A stretch of DNA of 64,000 nt from Marivita sp046592965 (GCF_046592965.1 NZ_JBISBV010000005.1:1-64000), one strand, 5' to 3'. Positions 52,328 through 60,185 are shown, counted from the first letter of the stretch. Notes: generated by a model from the sequence alone, not told the origin. Translations and numbers: made by a program.

Positions 52328-52540
52328 TCACACAGAGCTGAGTTCGCTCTGGCTTTTCAGCACTTCGTCGCCATCGTCTTGTTCGATGAGATAGGCAGGC
52401 TCGTCTTCGCTGGCGTCGCGGGTGACCTCGGAGCCCTTTATCTTTTTCGTGATCTTCTGAGTGTAAACCTTGGTGACTGTCCCGCTGCCGGTTCCATTGC
52501 CCCAATCCCACTTGACCTTGCTACCTTCGGAATACGCCAT
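52328..52540 (-). CDS. DUF2945 (hypervirulence-associated, Tudor-like) protein
   Basis: 70 residues, one small beta-barrel: YSEGSKVKWDWGNGTGSGTV, then VTRDASEDEPAYLIEQDDGDEVLKS. This fits the DUF2945/HVA1 Tudor-like family, common in stress regulons; nucleic-acid or protein binding is suspected. It starts 4 bp after the preceding gene's stop. Confidence 0.87.
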   Translation of the reverse strand: MAYSEGSKVKWDWGNGTGSGTVTKVYTQKITKKIKGSEVTRDASEDEPAYLIEQDDGDEVLKSQSELSSV

Positions 52541-52544
52541 GCTT

Positions 52545-52808
52545 TTACCTGTCTCTCAACGCTTTGATCAGTTCGGATTTCGACATGTCCGAGCGGCCCT
52601 CGATGTCGAGCTCCTGAGCGCGGTCGTATAGCTCGTCCTTCGTCCAATCCTCATAAGGTGGCGCTTTGCCGCCCTTACTGGACGGGTCTTGATCGTCGTT
52701 TGCCTGAGCGTTGGCGATGCGAGCCGCCGATTCCTTGCTGTAACCTTCGTCACGCAAAGCCTCGTAGGTGTCGTCGTCCTTGATGGAGGGGCCGTGATCT
52801 TTTGTCAT
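52545..52808 (-). CDS. Small Rho-N/SAP-like stress protein
   Basis: 87 residues: N-terminal GPSIKDDDTYEALRDEGYSKESAARIANA, a motif of DUF7218-like proteins, then a C-terminal helix pair (WTKDELYDRAQELDIEGRSDMSKSELIKAL) that resembles the Rho N-terminal/SAP fold seen in DNA- or RNA-binding proteins. Start ATG 52808. It lies 10 bp after the 62-residue gene stop, in one operon. Confidence 0.8.
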   Translation of the reverse strand: MTKDHGPSIKDDDTYEALRDEGYSKESAARIANAQANDDQDPSSKGGKAPPYEDWTKDELYDRAQELDIEGRSDMSKSELIKALRDR

Positions 52809-52818
52809 GTCAGCACAC

Positions 52819-53007
52819 TCAGTCCGTTGCGGTGACGTTGGGTTCGATGACGGTTTCGGGCTCACCGGGCGTCTCGCCTTCGGCGACAAGGAACGTCACA
52901 TAGACGAAATATCCCAATGCAACGAGCAGCGCGACGGCCGCCATGCCCCAAAGCGCGGGGCGGTGACGTTTTTCTTGCTTTTCCAGATTTGTTTTCGGGG
53001 CGGACAT
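52819..53007 (-). CDS. Single-pass small membrane protein
   Basis: 62 residues: charged head (KTNLEKQEKRHRPALW), one helix (GMAAVALLVALGYFVYVTFLV), acidic periplasmic tail (EGETPGEPETVIEPN). GAGG precedes the ATG at 53007. It is the first gene after an EcfG-type promoter and heads the small stress operon. No named family recognised. Confidence 0.78.
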   Translation of the reverse strand: MSAPKTNLEKQEKRHRPALWGMAAVALLVALGYFVYVTFLVAEGETPGEPETVIEPNVTATD

Positions 53008-53039
53008 TGGCACCTCTTTTGCGATTTGCTTATAGGCGG

Positions 53040-53064
53040 AACGCAGCATAGCGCAAAAAGTTCC
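53040..53064 (-). promoter_or_regulatory. EcfG-type promoter (GGAAC-N16-CGTT)
   Basis: On the minus strand GGAAC (53060-53064) and CGTT (53040-53043) are 16 nt apart, an exact match to the general-stress sigma consensus, 33 bp before the ATG of the 62-residue membrane protein. It overlaps the 3' side of the terminator hairpin of the preceding operon. Confidence 0.75.
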
Positions 53065-53086
53065 CGCCGCCCCGAGAGTGCGGCGG
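53055..53086 (-). terminator. Intrinsic terminator after the GATase gene
   Basis: On the minus strand CCGCCGC (53080-53086) pairs with GCGGCGG (53064-53070) and is followed by GAAC then TTTTT. The hairpin lies 25 bp after the GATase stop and its downstream part merges with the GGAAC of the next promoter. Confidence 0.55.
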
Positions 53087-53110
53087 ATGATCGTACGGGG
53101 GAAATGTGGC

Positions 53111-53824
53111 TCAGGCCATTTGGTCACGCATGGCATTGGTTTGGTTGCGGTTCGTGCGGTACGCGGTGGCCGAGGTGACCAGAGCGCGGAAAAGCGCGCG
53201 CTGGCGGTGGGCGTAGAACAGGTATTCGGGATGCCATTGCACCCCCAAGGCAAACGGATCGCGGATGCGCTCGATGGCCTGCACCATGCCGTGCGTGTCG
53301 CGTGCCGACACCCGCAGACCAGAGCCAAGACGATCGACGGCCTGGGAGTGGAGCGCGTTCACGAGCATGGGCGCGGTGCCGGAAATGAGCGACAGGTGGC
53401 TGTCGGTCTCGATGCACACCTCGCGCTTGGGTAGGACCGTGGTGATTTTCCGGTCGGGCCCGTAGGTGTCCCACGCGGATTGATCCAGCGTGCCGCCCAA
53501 TGCCACGTTCAGCATTTGCGCCCCACGACAGATCCCGAGGACGGGGATGTTCTGCTCCAGCGCGGCCTCTGCCAGACGTCGCTCCAACGCGTCGCGCCTG
53601 GAATCGATGCGTGCCGACACTCCCAGCGTGCCGCCGTAAAGCTCTGGTCCGATATCGTCACCGCCGCCGATGATCAGGCCGTCGACATGCTCCAGATCGG
53701 AAATCCGGCCCACCCCCCAACGCGTTCCACGCCCGCCGCTCAACCAGAGATTAAGGTTGATAAAGGGAAAAACCCGCCAGCCGGTGCGTTGCGACGTGGT
53801 CACTGCGATCAGGGGGCGGGGCAT
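53111..53824 (-). CDS. Class-I glutamine amidotransferase-like gamma-glutamyl hydrolase (PuuD-like)
   Basis: 237 residues. Nucleophile Cys99 in GICRGAQ, His198 and Glu200 in VQWHPE, plus IIGGGDDIGPELYGG at the N-terminal side, all typical of peptidase C26. Family members hydrolyse gamma-glutamyl amides such as gamma-Glu-GABA. It overlaps the amidoligase gene by 16 bp, and that pairing is known for COOH-NH2 ligase systems, so it probably trims or recycles the amidoligase product. Last gene of the stress operon. Confidence 0.88.
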   Translation of the reverse strand: MPRPLIAVTTSQRTGWRVFPFINLNLWLSGGRGTRWGVGRISDLEHVDGLIIGGGDDIGPELYGGTLGVSARIDSRRDALERRLAEAALEQNIPVLGICRGAQMLNVALGGTLDQSAWDTYGPDRKITTVLPKREVCIETDSHLSLISGTAPMLVNALHSQAVDRLGSGLRVSARDTHGMVQAIERIRDPFALGVQWHPEYLFYAHRQRALFRALVTSATAYRTNRNQTNAMRDQMA

Positions 53825-54792
53825 TGTTCTACCTTTACGTCATGCGTGTCCAGAAGATGGTCAACCGTATCGACCCAAACGGATTTGCGCTCGAACCACG
53901 CGGCGTCATGGTCGCTCCATCCGACGGCAAGATCTTGCATCAGGGGCGCGTTTGCCGCCACCAGTTCGACCTGACGCCAAAGCTGCCAGGGTTGCAACAA
54001 GGACCAGTCCGGCTCGTCGATGCGGCTGTCGGGAAGGCGAAAGTGAAACGTCGGGCGCGCAGAGGTTTTGTCGGTCTCTGCGAAAAGTTTGCTGAACAGC
54101 GCCGGTTCGGCGTGTTTGAACAGCGGCAGCAGATCAAGGCTTTGGTTGCGGCTTTTGATGTAATCTGCGGCCAGATGCATCAGAGCGGGCACGTCGGTGA
54201 AGGTGGTTGTTGCGAGTTGCGAAACAAATGCATTCGGCCACGCGCCGACGAACGGCATCATGCGCCGGGTCGGATCAACGCCCTCGCGCGCGCGCAACCA
54301 GGGTTCGAGGAACCCGTATGCGCGGATCGTTTCGAACGTATGACGATCGTCCGGCGCGACCACATCAGGGTTCAGGTGCACGCCAAACCCGTGCAGCACG
54401 CCTTTTCGGGACCCCATCGCGCCGATGTCGCGCAGGCTGCGGCACACCGCATTGAACTCAGCCATTTGCCTTCGATCCAGGGGAGCAGTGACCACCTCGA
54501 CAGGGATCAGGCCTCGAAAGAGATCAAGACCTTCGTTGAGAAACGGCACATCATCACGTTTGCGCAGCGTGATGTCGAGTTCGACGAATATATCTCCGAA
54601 CACTGTGTTCTTGATGGTGACGCCATGTTGTCCGTCGCTACTGATCGTGCCGCCAAAGTCTTGCACGATACGTTCGGCGGTCTGATCCTCGGTCGGGCCG
54701 GCAAATTCGATCTCGACCCCGCATAACCGGTCTGTGCCGTCGCTCTTTTTGGCGACCGGAAGGGGCGGAAAGGGTGTGGCGTTGGTGGCCAT
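53809..54792 (-). CDS. Amidoligase (COOH-NH2 ligase of glutamine-synthetase-like fold)
   Basis: 327 residues, no signal peptide. CGVEIEF (Glu27, Glu29) and HGFGVHLNPD (His134, His139) are the metal/ATP motifs of the amidoligase_2 family; ELDITLR and PVEVVTAPL match the remaining strands. These enzymes are predicted to join a carboxylate to an amine with ATP, but very few substrates are known. The ATG at 54792 follows the AI-2E family gene stop by one base, and its 3' end overlaps the GATase gene, so synthesis is coupled. Confidence 0.85.
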   Translation of the reverse strand: MATNATPFPPLPVAKKSDGTDRLCGVEIEFAGPTEDQTAERIVQDFGGTISSDGQHGVTIKNTVFGDIFVELDITLRKRDDVPFLNEGLDLFRGLIPVEVVTAPLDRRQMAEFNAVCRSLRDIGAMGSRKGVLHGFGVHLNPDVVAPDDRHTFETIRAYGFLEPWLRAREGVDPTRRMMPFVGAWPNAFVSQLATTTFTDVPALMHLAADYIKSRNQSLDLLPLFKHAEPALFSKLFAETDKTSARPTFHFRLPDSRIDEPDWSLLQPWQLWRQVELVAANAPLMQDLAVGWSDHDAAWFERKSVWVDTVDHLLDTHDVKVEQCPAP

Positions 54793-54793
54793 G

Positions 54794-55822
54794 TCAGCCA
54801 CGCGCCGGGGCAGGCACCTCTTGCGGGTCATCCTCCAGTGCCCCTGTCTGGATGACGAACACGCTGATCCAGACAACGATGGGCAGGGCCACGATGCCCC
54901 CGAGCGGCCCCCAAAGCCAGAGGCCGAACACAATGGCCAGAAACACGACCAAGGGGTTGAGGCTCAGTTGTTGGCCGACGAGCGTGGGCGTGACGAACTG
55001 CGCTTCGGTCATATTGAGCAGGAAGTAGACCAGCGGTGGCAGCAGAGAATAGGCGCCGTTGAATTGAGTGAGCCCTGCGACCAGAAAGGCAACGATCAGG
55101 ATCACCGGGCCGAGATAGAGAACGAAGTTCAACAGAAATGCGGCCGTTCCCCAGAGGATCGGGTTCGGCAACCCGATCGCGGTCATGGCGGCAAAGACTG
55201 CACCGCCGAGCACAGCGTTGATGGTCGCGACCGTCACGAAGTAATGCGACACAGCGCGGTCCGCCTTGCGCAATGCGGATTGCTGCTTTTTGAAGTTGGT
55301 ATAGATGTCGTTCTGCGTCAGGCTGTAGAAAAAGAAAGTGCCGGCGAACGTAAGGAATTGTGCCGCGAAGTTCGGCGCGATCCAAAGCGCGTCGATCAGG
55401 CTTGGCAAGGCCTCTTCCACAGCCTCTCCGCCCCCTTCTGCCAGCGACTCCTCGATCTCGCGCTGCACCGTTTCAAGCCCGCGGATGGTGCGGCTCAACC
55501 GGGTAAGCCAGAAGCGGATTTCGGCCTCGATCTGTGGCATCTGGTCGATGAGATCCATCATGACCGGACCGAGAACCGACACCAGAAGCACGCCGAGAAA
55601 CACCACGAGCAGAAGACTGATACTGGCACTGACAGCGCGTGGAATGCCCGAGCGTTTGAGCAGGCGAACAGCGGGAGTGGCGATCACGCCAACGACGAGC
55701 CCGAGAACGACCGGGGCAAACAGGCCCTGTGCGGCACGAAGCGCGAACGCCGTGGCTATGAAAGCCAAAAGCCCAAGGCAGACGAGCTGCACTTGGGCCA
55801 TTTTTTTATGTGACCGAAGCAT
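54794..55822 (-). CDS. AI-2E family transporter
   Basis: 342 residues with the PF01594 layout: N-terminal helices VCLGLLAFIATAFALRAA and LGLVVGVIATPAVRLL, a long periplasmic or amphipathic region (about 85-150), then five or six helices including LPNPILWGTAAFLLNFVLYLGP and GPLGGIVALPIVVWI. Substrates of this family are mostly unknown (quorum signal, Na+/H+ exchange in some). ATG 55822 overlaps the DUF3618-like stop. In this operon it could move the amidoligase product or precursor. Confidence 0.87.
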   Translation of the reverse strand: MLRSHKKMAQVQLVCLGLLAFIATAFALRAAQGLFAPVVLGLVVGVIATPAVRLLKRSGIPRAVSASISLLLVVFLGVLLVSVLGPVMMDLIDQMPQIEAEIRFWLTRLSRTIRGLETVQREIEESLAEGGGEAVEEALPSLIDALWIAPNFAAQFLTFAGTFFFYSLTQNDIYTNFKKQQSALRKADRAVSHYFVTVATINAVLGGAVFAAMTAIGLPNPILWGTAAFLLNFVLYLGPVILIVAFLVAGLTQFNGAYSLLPPLVYFLLNMTEAQFVTPTLVGQQLSLNPLVVFLAIVFGLWLWGPLGGIVALPIVVWISVFVIQTGALEDDPQEVPAPARG

Positions 55823-56601
55823 CACACGGACTTGCGGGCGTCGGAGAACTCCGCTTTTGCTTCGGCGATACCGCTTTCGATGGCGGCCTTGCCTTGGCGT
55901 TCGACCTTGCTGATCTCATCGCGCAAAACGGATTCCGCGTCCCGCATCATCTGATCGCGGGTGGCGCCCATCAAATCGGCTTCAACCTTGGTTGACGGAA
56001 TGAGAGCACCGATCACGGCACCTATTCCGGCGGCAATAGCGCCCGTGATGAAGGGTTGCGACTGGTGCGCCTCGCGCGCCTGGGCGGATGCCTTGTGCGC
56101 CTGATATTCAAACTTTTCCTGCGCGTCGATGACCTTGAGGCGGGCTTTGGTCACGCGGGCGCGCGCCTCTGGTGACAACTTGTCCAAGCCCTTGTCGAGC
56201 GACTTGCGCAAGGTCGAGGCTGATTGACTGTGCGCGAAATGTCCGCTTGCAGCGCGGCTCCTCGCTTTCATGTGGGCGTCGGCACGGTCAAGGCGATCGT
56301 CGAAATTGCCGGTGTCCTCGTAGGATTTCAGCCCGGCACTTGGGCGCGGTGTGTGTTGGGACCGTGCCGATGTGAGCGCGATCAATGCCGCGCCGACGCC
56401 GACAAGGGCAAATCCGGCGGGGTTGCGTTTTGCGCCGTCAAGGACGGCTCTGGTGACCATCTGACCCATGTCGGATGCTTCGCCGATTGCCCGTTTTCCA
56501 CGTGCTTCGGGGTTAACCGAGGAGGCAAGGCTGCTCAGGCGATCCGCCAGATGCGCCCGGTGGGTTTCTGCGGTGCGTTCAAGTTGATCTTTGTCAGACA
56601 C
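55822..56601 (-). CDS. DUF3618-like stress protein with glycine-rich membrane segments
   Basis: 259 residues. The N-terminus (AETHRAHLADRLSSLASSVNP) matches the DUF3618 start; a first helix (NPAGFALVGVGAALIALTSA) and a later one (PFITGAIAAGIGAVIGALIP) resemble YqjD-type membrane anchors, separated by a long charged helix (ARARVTKARLKVIDAQEKFEY). It overlaps the YqjE-like gene by 8 bp. Probably membrane-tethered and envelope-linked under stress. Confidence 0.8.
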   Translation of the reverse strand: MSDKDQLERTAETHRAHLADRLSSLASSVNPEARGKRAIGEASDMGQMVTRAVLDGAKRNPAGFALVGVGAALIALTSARSQHTPRPSAGLKSYEDTGNFDDRLDRADAHMKARSRAASGHFAHSQSASTLRKSLDKGLDKLSPEARARVTKARLKVIDAQEKFEYQAHKASAQAREAHQSQPFITGAIAAGIGAVIGALIPSTKVEADLMGATRDQMMRDAESVLRDEISKVERQGKAAIESGIAEAKAEFSDARKSV

Positions 56602-57001
56602 GGGTGATCTCCTTCATGGCGTGAACATCGGATTTGATCTGGCCGATCGTCCGATTGGGTTTCAGGGCATCGACCGACAGCCGCGATTTGCCGACGAGGG
56701 CGAAAATGGCAGCCAGGACAAGAAAGCCGATTGCGACGATCAGCGCGGACCACCCAAAGGGCACACCCAGCGCGGCAACGCCGAAAACGGCGGCAACCGC
56801 AAAGGCGTTCAGGGCGACGAACGCGGTCAGAGCGGCAATGCCGAACAAAACAAGGCCGGTGCCGGCGCGCGAGACATTGTCGGATATCTCGGTCTTCGCA
56901 AGTGCAAATTCCGCGCGGATCAGGGCGCGCGCGTCGGCAATCGACGCGCTGATCAGTTCGATGATGGTTGTGGGTTCGTTCGGGGGCGGGGTGTGTGTCA
57001 T
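56594..57001 (-). CDS. YqjE/phage-holin-family-like membrane protein
   Basis: 135 residues: N-terminal TIIELISASIADARALIRAEFALAKTEI helix, then two helices (GTGLVLFGIAALTAFVALNAFAV and FGWSALIVAIGFLVLAAIFALVG). This is the putative actinobacterial holin-X/YqjE group, which is not of phage origin. ATG 57001 overlaps the YqjD-like stop by one base (TAATG). Confidence 0.83.
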   Translation of the reverse strand: MTHTPPPNEPTTIIELISASIADARALIRAEFALAKTEISDNVSRAGTGLVLFGIAALTAFVALNAFAVAAVFGVAALGVPFGWSALIVAIGFLVLAAIFALVGKSRLSVDALKPNRTIGQIKSDVHAMKEITRV

Positions 57002-57450
57002 TAATAGGTCTCCGAATCCGAGTCCAGATACCCTGCCCACGGATCACTCGATGCATAGTCGCTGCGCGGCGCCGCGTTTCCCGACTTCATAAAGCGCGCG
57101 GCCGCGAAGCCGAGGATTGCAGCGCCACCCAAAAACAGCAGCGGATTCTTGCGGGCAAACACGACGACGTCGTCGAACATCTCGTCGACGGGCTTGTCGC
57201 GAAGGGCCGATGCGACATTTTCGATCTGGTTCCCGAGCTGCTGCATGGCCGCGGCCTGAATCGACCCTTGATCGAATTCCGAACCAGCGGCTCTGGCCGC
57301 GTCGGCTGTCGCATCTGCTTGATGTATCGCGCTATCGCGAGCCTGCTTTGCTTCTTCGCGTGCTGTATCGGTGACCGCCTCTTTGGCATCGTCCGCCAGT
57401 TCGCTGGCGCGATCCTTGATTTGGTCTGCGGTGCTTTTCGTGTTGGGCAT
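57001..57450 (-). CDS. YqjD/DUF883-like protein
   Basis: 149 residues: a long charged Ala-rich helix (1-85), then FARKNPLLFLGGAAILGFAAARFMKSG, the C-terminal anchor seen in YqjD/ElaB/DUF883 proteins, which tether to the inner membrane and may bind ribosomes in stationary phase. The start codon directly abuts a hairpin holding the ribosome site. Second gene after the EcfG-type promoter. Confidence 0.85.
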   Translation of the reverse strand: MPNTKSTADQIKDRASELADDAKEAVTDTAREEAKQARDSAIHQADATADAARAAGSEFDQGSIQAAAMQQLGNQIENVASALRDKPVDEMFDDVVVFARKNPLLFLGGAAILGFAAARFMKSGNAAPRSDYASSDPWAGYLDSDSETY

Positions 57451-57469
57451 TGTAACCTCCGACGTTACA
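57451..57469 (-). promoter_or_regulatory. Hairpin enclosing the ribosome site of the YqjD-like gene
   Basis: TGTAAC-GTCGGAG-GTTACA: a perfect 6-bp stem whose 7-nt loop is the Shine-Dalgarno (GGAG), ending at the base before the ATG. The stop of the 44-residue ORF lies inside the upstream arm, so translation of that ORF could open the structure. Confidence 0.5.
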
Positions 57470-57599
57470 GAAATTTCTTGTTTAGCGACTGTTCGAGAGG
57501 GTCGTGGACCTTCGACACCATCGCGGAAAGACAGGAAGCAGTTTTGCGAACGCGCAGCGCGTGAGCGGGTGTCGGTGCGTCAGGCGAGATGCGTGGCAT
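57465..57599 (-). CDS. 44-residue small ORF
   Basis: A short reading frame (MPRISPDAPTPAHALRVRKT start, ending LNKKFL) has a strong AGGAGG ribosome site and lies 24 nt downstream of an EcfG-type promoter. Its stop lies inside the hairpin that precedes the YqjD-like gene. It has no hydrophobic segment and is basic. It could be a real small protein or a leader peptide. No family recognised. Confidence 0.5.
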   Translation of the reverse strand: MPRISPDAPTPAHALRVRKTASCLSAMVSKVHDPLEQSLNKKFL

Positions 57600-57622
57600 T
57601 GTGTCCTCCTAGCTGAAAAGTG

Positions 57623-57647
57623 AACGCGTCAACGCCCCAGGAGTTCC
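57623..57647 (-). promoter_or_regulatory. EcfG-type promoter (GGAAC-N16-CGTT) of the amidoligase operon
   Basis: Minus-strand GGAAC (57643-57647) and CGTT (57623-57626) with 16-nt spacing, overlapping the last codons of the flavoprotein gene. It lies 24 nt upstream of the 44-residue ORF and so would serve the whole operon down to the GATase. Confidence 0.72.
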
Positions 57648-58954
57648 TCGGCAAATGTTGGATGCACACCGGTGACTTTCGTCAGCATCGCTTTGCTTCC
57701 CGCAGCTTTTACAAGCACGCCGAACGGCGCGATCAATTCCGCTGCGGAGGCGTGCACAAGAGTGGTTCCGGCAAGCGTGTCGCCAACAAAGTGGTGCGCA
57801 TAGGCATTGCAACCATGTCCCTCGGGCTTGAGAACACCTGAGGCCAGCCCGTCGCCGTAGGTCAGTTCGATGTCGTCAGGGACGGTGCCGACCTGCGCCA
57901 CCGGTGGATAGACAAAGACGGCGGAAGGCACCTTGTCGAGATCGACCTGCGTGGCACCGGGGCCAAACTGCTGGTCCGCGAATGTCGTGCCATCGCGGGT
58001 TGCCACCGGAGTCAGCGGCAGGCGGTCGGCGGAATCGCCGACAGCGAATACGTCTTTCACCGACGTGGTGAATTCGGCATCTATCGCAAGCGCGCCGGAT
58101 TTCGCGACCTCGAGCGCTTTGCAGATAGAGCCGAGCTTGTCGACATTGGGTTGCCGTCCGGTCGCGAGCAGAATCCGCTCGCTTTTGAGCGATGTTCCGT
58201 CCGAGAGATGGGTGACCAAATGGTCGTCCTTCTTCTCGAGCCTATCGGGCGTGACGCCGAGGTGCATCTCGACACCTTGCGCTTGCATGTTCTCTTTCGC
58301 CAACTGTCCCGCGCTGCGCGCAAACTGGTCAAGCAGCCGGTCGTCTTCGTTCACCAGCGTAACATCGACGCCCAATGCATTGAGGATAGAGGCGAATTCG
58401 CAGCCGATATAGCCGCCGCCTATGATCACGAGAGTGTCGGGCAGGCGGGTCCAAAGGAATACGTCATCGCTGACATCGGCCAAATCCGCGCCCTGGATAT
58501 CAAGCCGCTTCGGCCGCGCGCCGGTCGCCAGCAGAAGCTTGTCGGTTGTATAGGAGGTGCCGTTGACGCGGATATCGTCAATGCCCGAGATTTCCGCCGC
58601 GCCACGGACCAGTGTGATACCGGCATCGGACAGCTGGTTTTCAAACATCGAATTCAGGTTAACGAGATGGTCGGTGATGCGGGTCTGCATCTGGCCGAAG
58701 TCAATTCGCGGCTCGTTCGCGATATCCATCTGATAATGTTCCGCCGCTTCGATTCGCTGTCTGGCGGTCATCCACATGAGTTTCTTGGGCACACACCCGC
58801 GATTGACGCATGTCCCGCCGAGGCGGTCGCGCTCGATCAATGCGACCCTGGCGCCGTGAGACGCGGCACGTTTGGCCGAAGAGAGCCCGCCGGAACCGCC
58901 GCCGACAACGATGAGGTCGAAGGTGTTCGACGCGTCAGATTTTGAGTTTACCAT
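57629..58954 (-). CDS. Glutathione-reductase-family flavoprotein
   Basis: 441 residues. FAD motif LIVVGGGSGGLSSAKRA, redox pair Cys49/Cys54 in GGTCVNRGCVPKK, NAD(P) motif IIGGGYIGCEF, second FAD motif FAVGDSADRL, and a C-terminal HPTFAEE with the His-Glu pair. The CVNRGC motif is glutathione-reductase-like, but the arginines that select NADPH are not obvious (LVNEDDRLLD follows), so NADH use is possible. I take ATG 58954; a GTG 36 bp upstream is an alternative. It lies 49 bp after the Crp/Fnr gene in the same direction. Confidence 0.85.
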   Translation of the reverse strand: MVNSKSDASNTFDLIVVGGGSGGLSSAKRAASHGARVALIERDRLGGTCVNRGCVPKKLMWMTARQRIEAAEHYQMDIANEPRIDFGQMQTRITDHLVNLNSMFENQLSDAGITLVRGAAEISGIDDIRVNGTSYTTDKLLLATGARPKRLDIQGADLADVSDDVFLWTRLPDTLVIIGGGYIGCEFASILNALGVDVTLVNEDDRLLDQFARSAGQLAKENMQAQGVEMHLGVTPDRLEKKDDHLVTHLSDGTSLKSERILLATGRQPNVDKLGSICKALEVAKSGALAIDAEFTTSVKDVFAVGDSADRLPLTPVATRDGTTFADQQFGPGATQVDLDKVPSAVFVYPPVAQVGTVPDDIELTYGDGLASGVLKPEGHGCNAYAHHFVGDTLAGTTLVHASAAELIAPFGVLVKAAGSKAMLTKVTGVHPTFAEELLGR

Positions 58955-59003
58955 AGTGCCGCAACGCCGGTGCAGCGCGATTGGTTGCACGCGCGGCGCG
59001 AGA

Positions 59004-59732
59004 TTAGATCAGCGGGCGTCTTTGCAGCGGATGCCCCGTGGATTTGCCGAGCGCGGCCAATTCTTCGGGGCGATGGACGGTGAGCGCATCATCGGCCCAA
59101 GTGATCACGCCCGCATCGCGCAGTTTCTTGAGCGTCTTGTTCGTATGGACAAGCGAAAGGCCCATCGCGTCGGCAATGTCCTGCTGTCGGTAGGGAAGCG
59201 GCACCTGGTTGTTTTCGTTCAGATGGAGAGCGCTGAGCCGGTTAAAGAAGCGGTTCATGCACCATGCGATTCTCGCAGTGGCGTCCATCTGGCCGACAGC
59301 AATGAGCGCCTCGCCGAGAAGATGCTCCTCGGTGGCCGCGACATGGGTCAGATCGAACGCGCGGTTTGGTTGCGATGTGAACAGGTCCCAAAGCTCGGAT
59401 CTGTTGAAAACGCATAATGTCATACGGGACGTTGCTTCAACGGTGTGCTGCATCTCGCCCATGACGCCGCTTTGCAGGCCGACAAAATCGCCCGGCATGA
59501 TGAAACCGACGACCTGTCTGCGTCCGTTATCAAGCGTTTTATATCGCAGACCCATGCCCTGAAGCACGCTGAAAAGCTGCGACGATGACGCCCCTTCGGC
59601 AAGAATTTCCGTGCCCGGCTGTGCCACCAATTCGCCGGTCTTGAATTTATCCATGAATTGGAGTTCGTCTTGAGACATGTCCTCGAAAAGATCGAGCTTG
59701 TTCAGCGGGCAATTAAAGCAATCGGTTGTCAT
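59004..59732 (-). CDS. Crp/Fnr-family regulator
   Basis: 242 residues: cNMP-like sensor domain (about 15-125) and a winged helix with YRQQDIADAMGLSLVHTNKTLKKLRDAG. The N-terminus has C-x2-C (Cys5, Cys8) and there is one more cysteine at 107; this is short of the four-cysteine Fe-S set of Fnr, so the redox role is uncertain. GAGGG precedes ATG 59732. Divergent from a degenerate receiver and upstream of the flavoprotein gene. Confidence 0.87.
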   Translation of the reverse strand: MTTDCFNCPLNKLDLFEDMSQDELQFMDKFKTGELVAQPGTEILAEGASSSQLFSVLQGMGLRYKTLDNGRRQVVGFIMPGDFVGLQSGVMGEMQHTVEATSRMTLCVFNRSELWDLFTSQPNRAFDLTHVAATEEHLLGEALIAVGQMDATARIAWCMNRFFNRLSALHLNENNQVPLPYRQQDIADAMGLSLVHTNKTLKKLRDAGVITWADDALTVHRPEELAALGKSTGHPLQRRPLI

Positions 59733-59813
59733 GGTGTCCCTCTATGTCACAGTTTAATGCAGGGTTTTGCATCAAATGTCACTTGTTGGTTCAGACAGGA
59801 GGAAACCGATTCG

Positions 59814-60182
59814 ATGACTGATCTGAACGACGCGGATACCACGGCGCTTGTAGTGACGAACAGCGTGCTCGAGGGCGAGGATCTGCTTGAGATTCTCGAG
59901 ACGCAGGGCATTGGCCCGGCGCGGCACGTCAGGGATTTCGAGACGGCGCTGAGAGAGATCGCTTGTTCGGGCGATCGGTTGAAATTGTTGATTTTCGGAT
60001 TGAATACTCGGGCTGACGAGGCGGCGGTTCTGCTGGCGGCGGTCGATCCCGCCAAGACAGCATTGCTGCTGATTGACGACTCACCTCACCTGTCATCTTC
60101 GGATGGGGCGGGATTTGTGGCCCGCCCCTTCACGACTGAGGATGTTATAGCGGCGTTGACTCAGGTCTGCCTGTCGACCTGA
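59814..60182 (+). CDS. Degenerate receiver-like protein
   Basis: 122 residues with the alternating strand/helix pattern of a CheY receiver (TALVVTNSVLEGEDLLEILE; LLIFGLNTRADEAAVLLAAV; FVARPFTTEDVIAAL). The acidic pocket reads TNS, the phospho-acceptor Asp is absent, and the conserved Lys before Pro-Phe is Arg. Phosphorylation is therefore unlikely; binding to a kinase or regulator is possible. AGGAGGA is 10 nt before ATG 59814. Divergent from the Crp/Fnr gene. Confidence 0.75.
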   Translation: MTDLNDADTTALVVTNSVLEGEDLLEILETQGIGPARHVRDFETALREIACSGDRLKLLIFGLNTRADEAAVLLAAVDPAKTALLLIDDSPHLSSSDGAGFVARPFTTEDVIAALTQVCLST

Positions 60183-60185
60183 GAC

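Noticed and set aside
52328..52540. Virulence role from the hypervirulence-associated name of the DUF2945 family
   Set aside because: The name derives from one fungal context; here the gene is in a general stress operon and nothing else suggests virulence.
56594..57001. Possible prophage remnant because of a holin-family match
   Set aside because: The YqjE/holin-X-type protein lies in a stress operon; no lysin, integrase, capsid or attachment sites are present.
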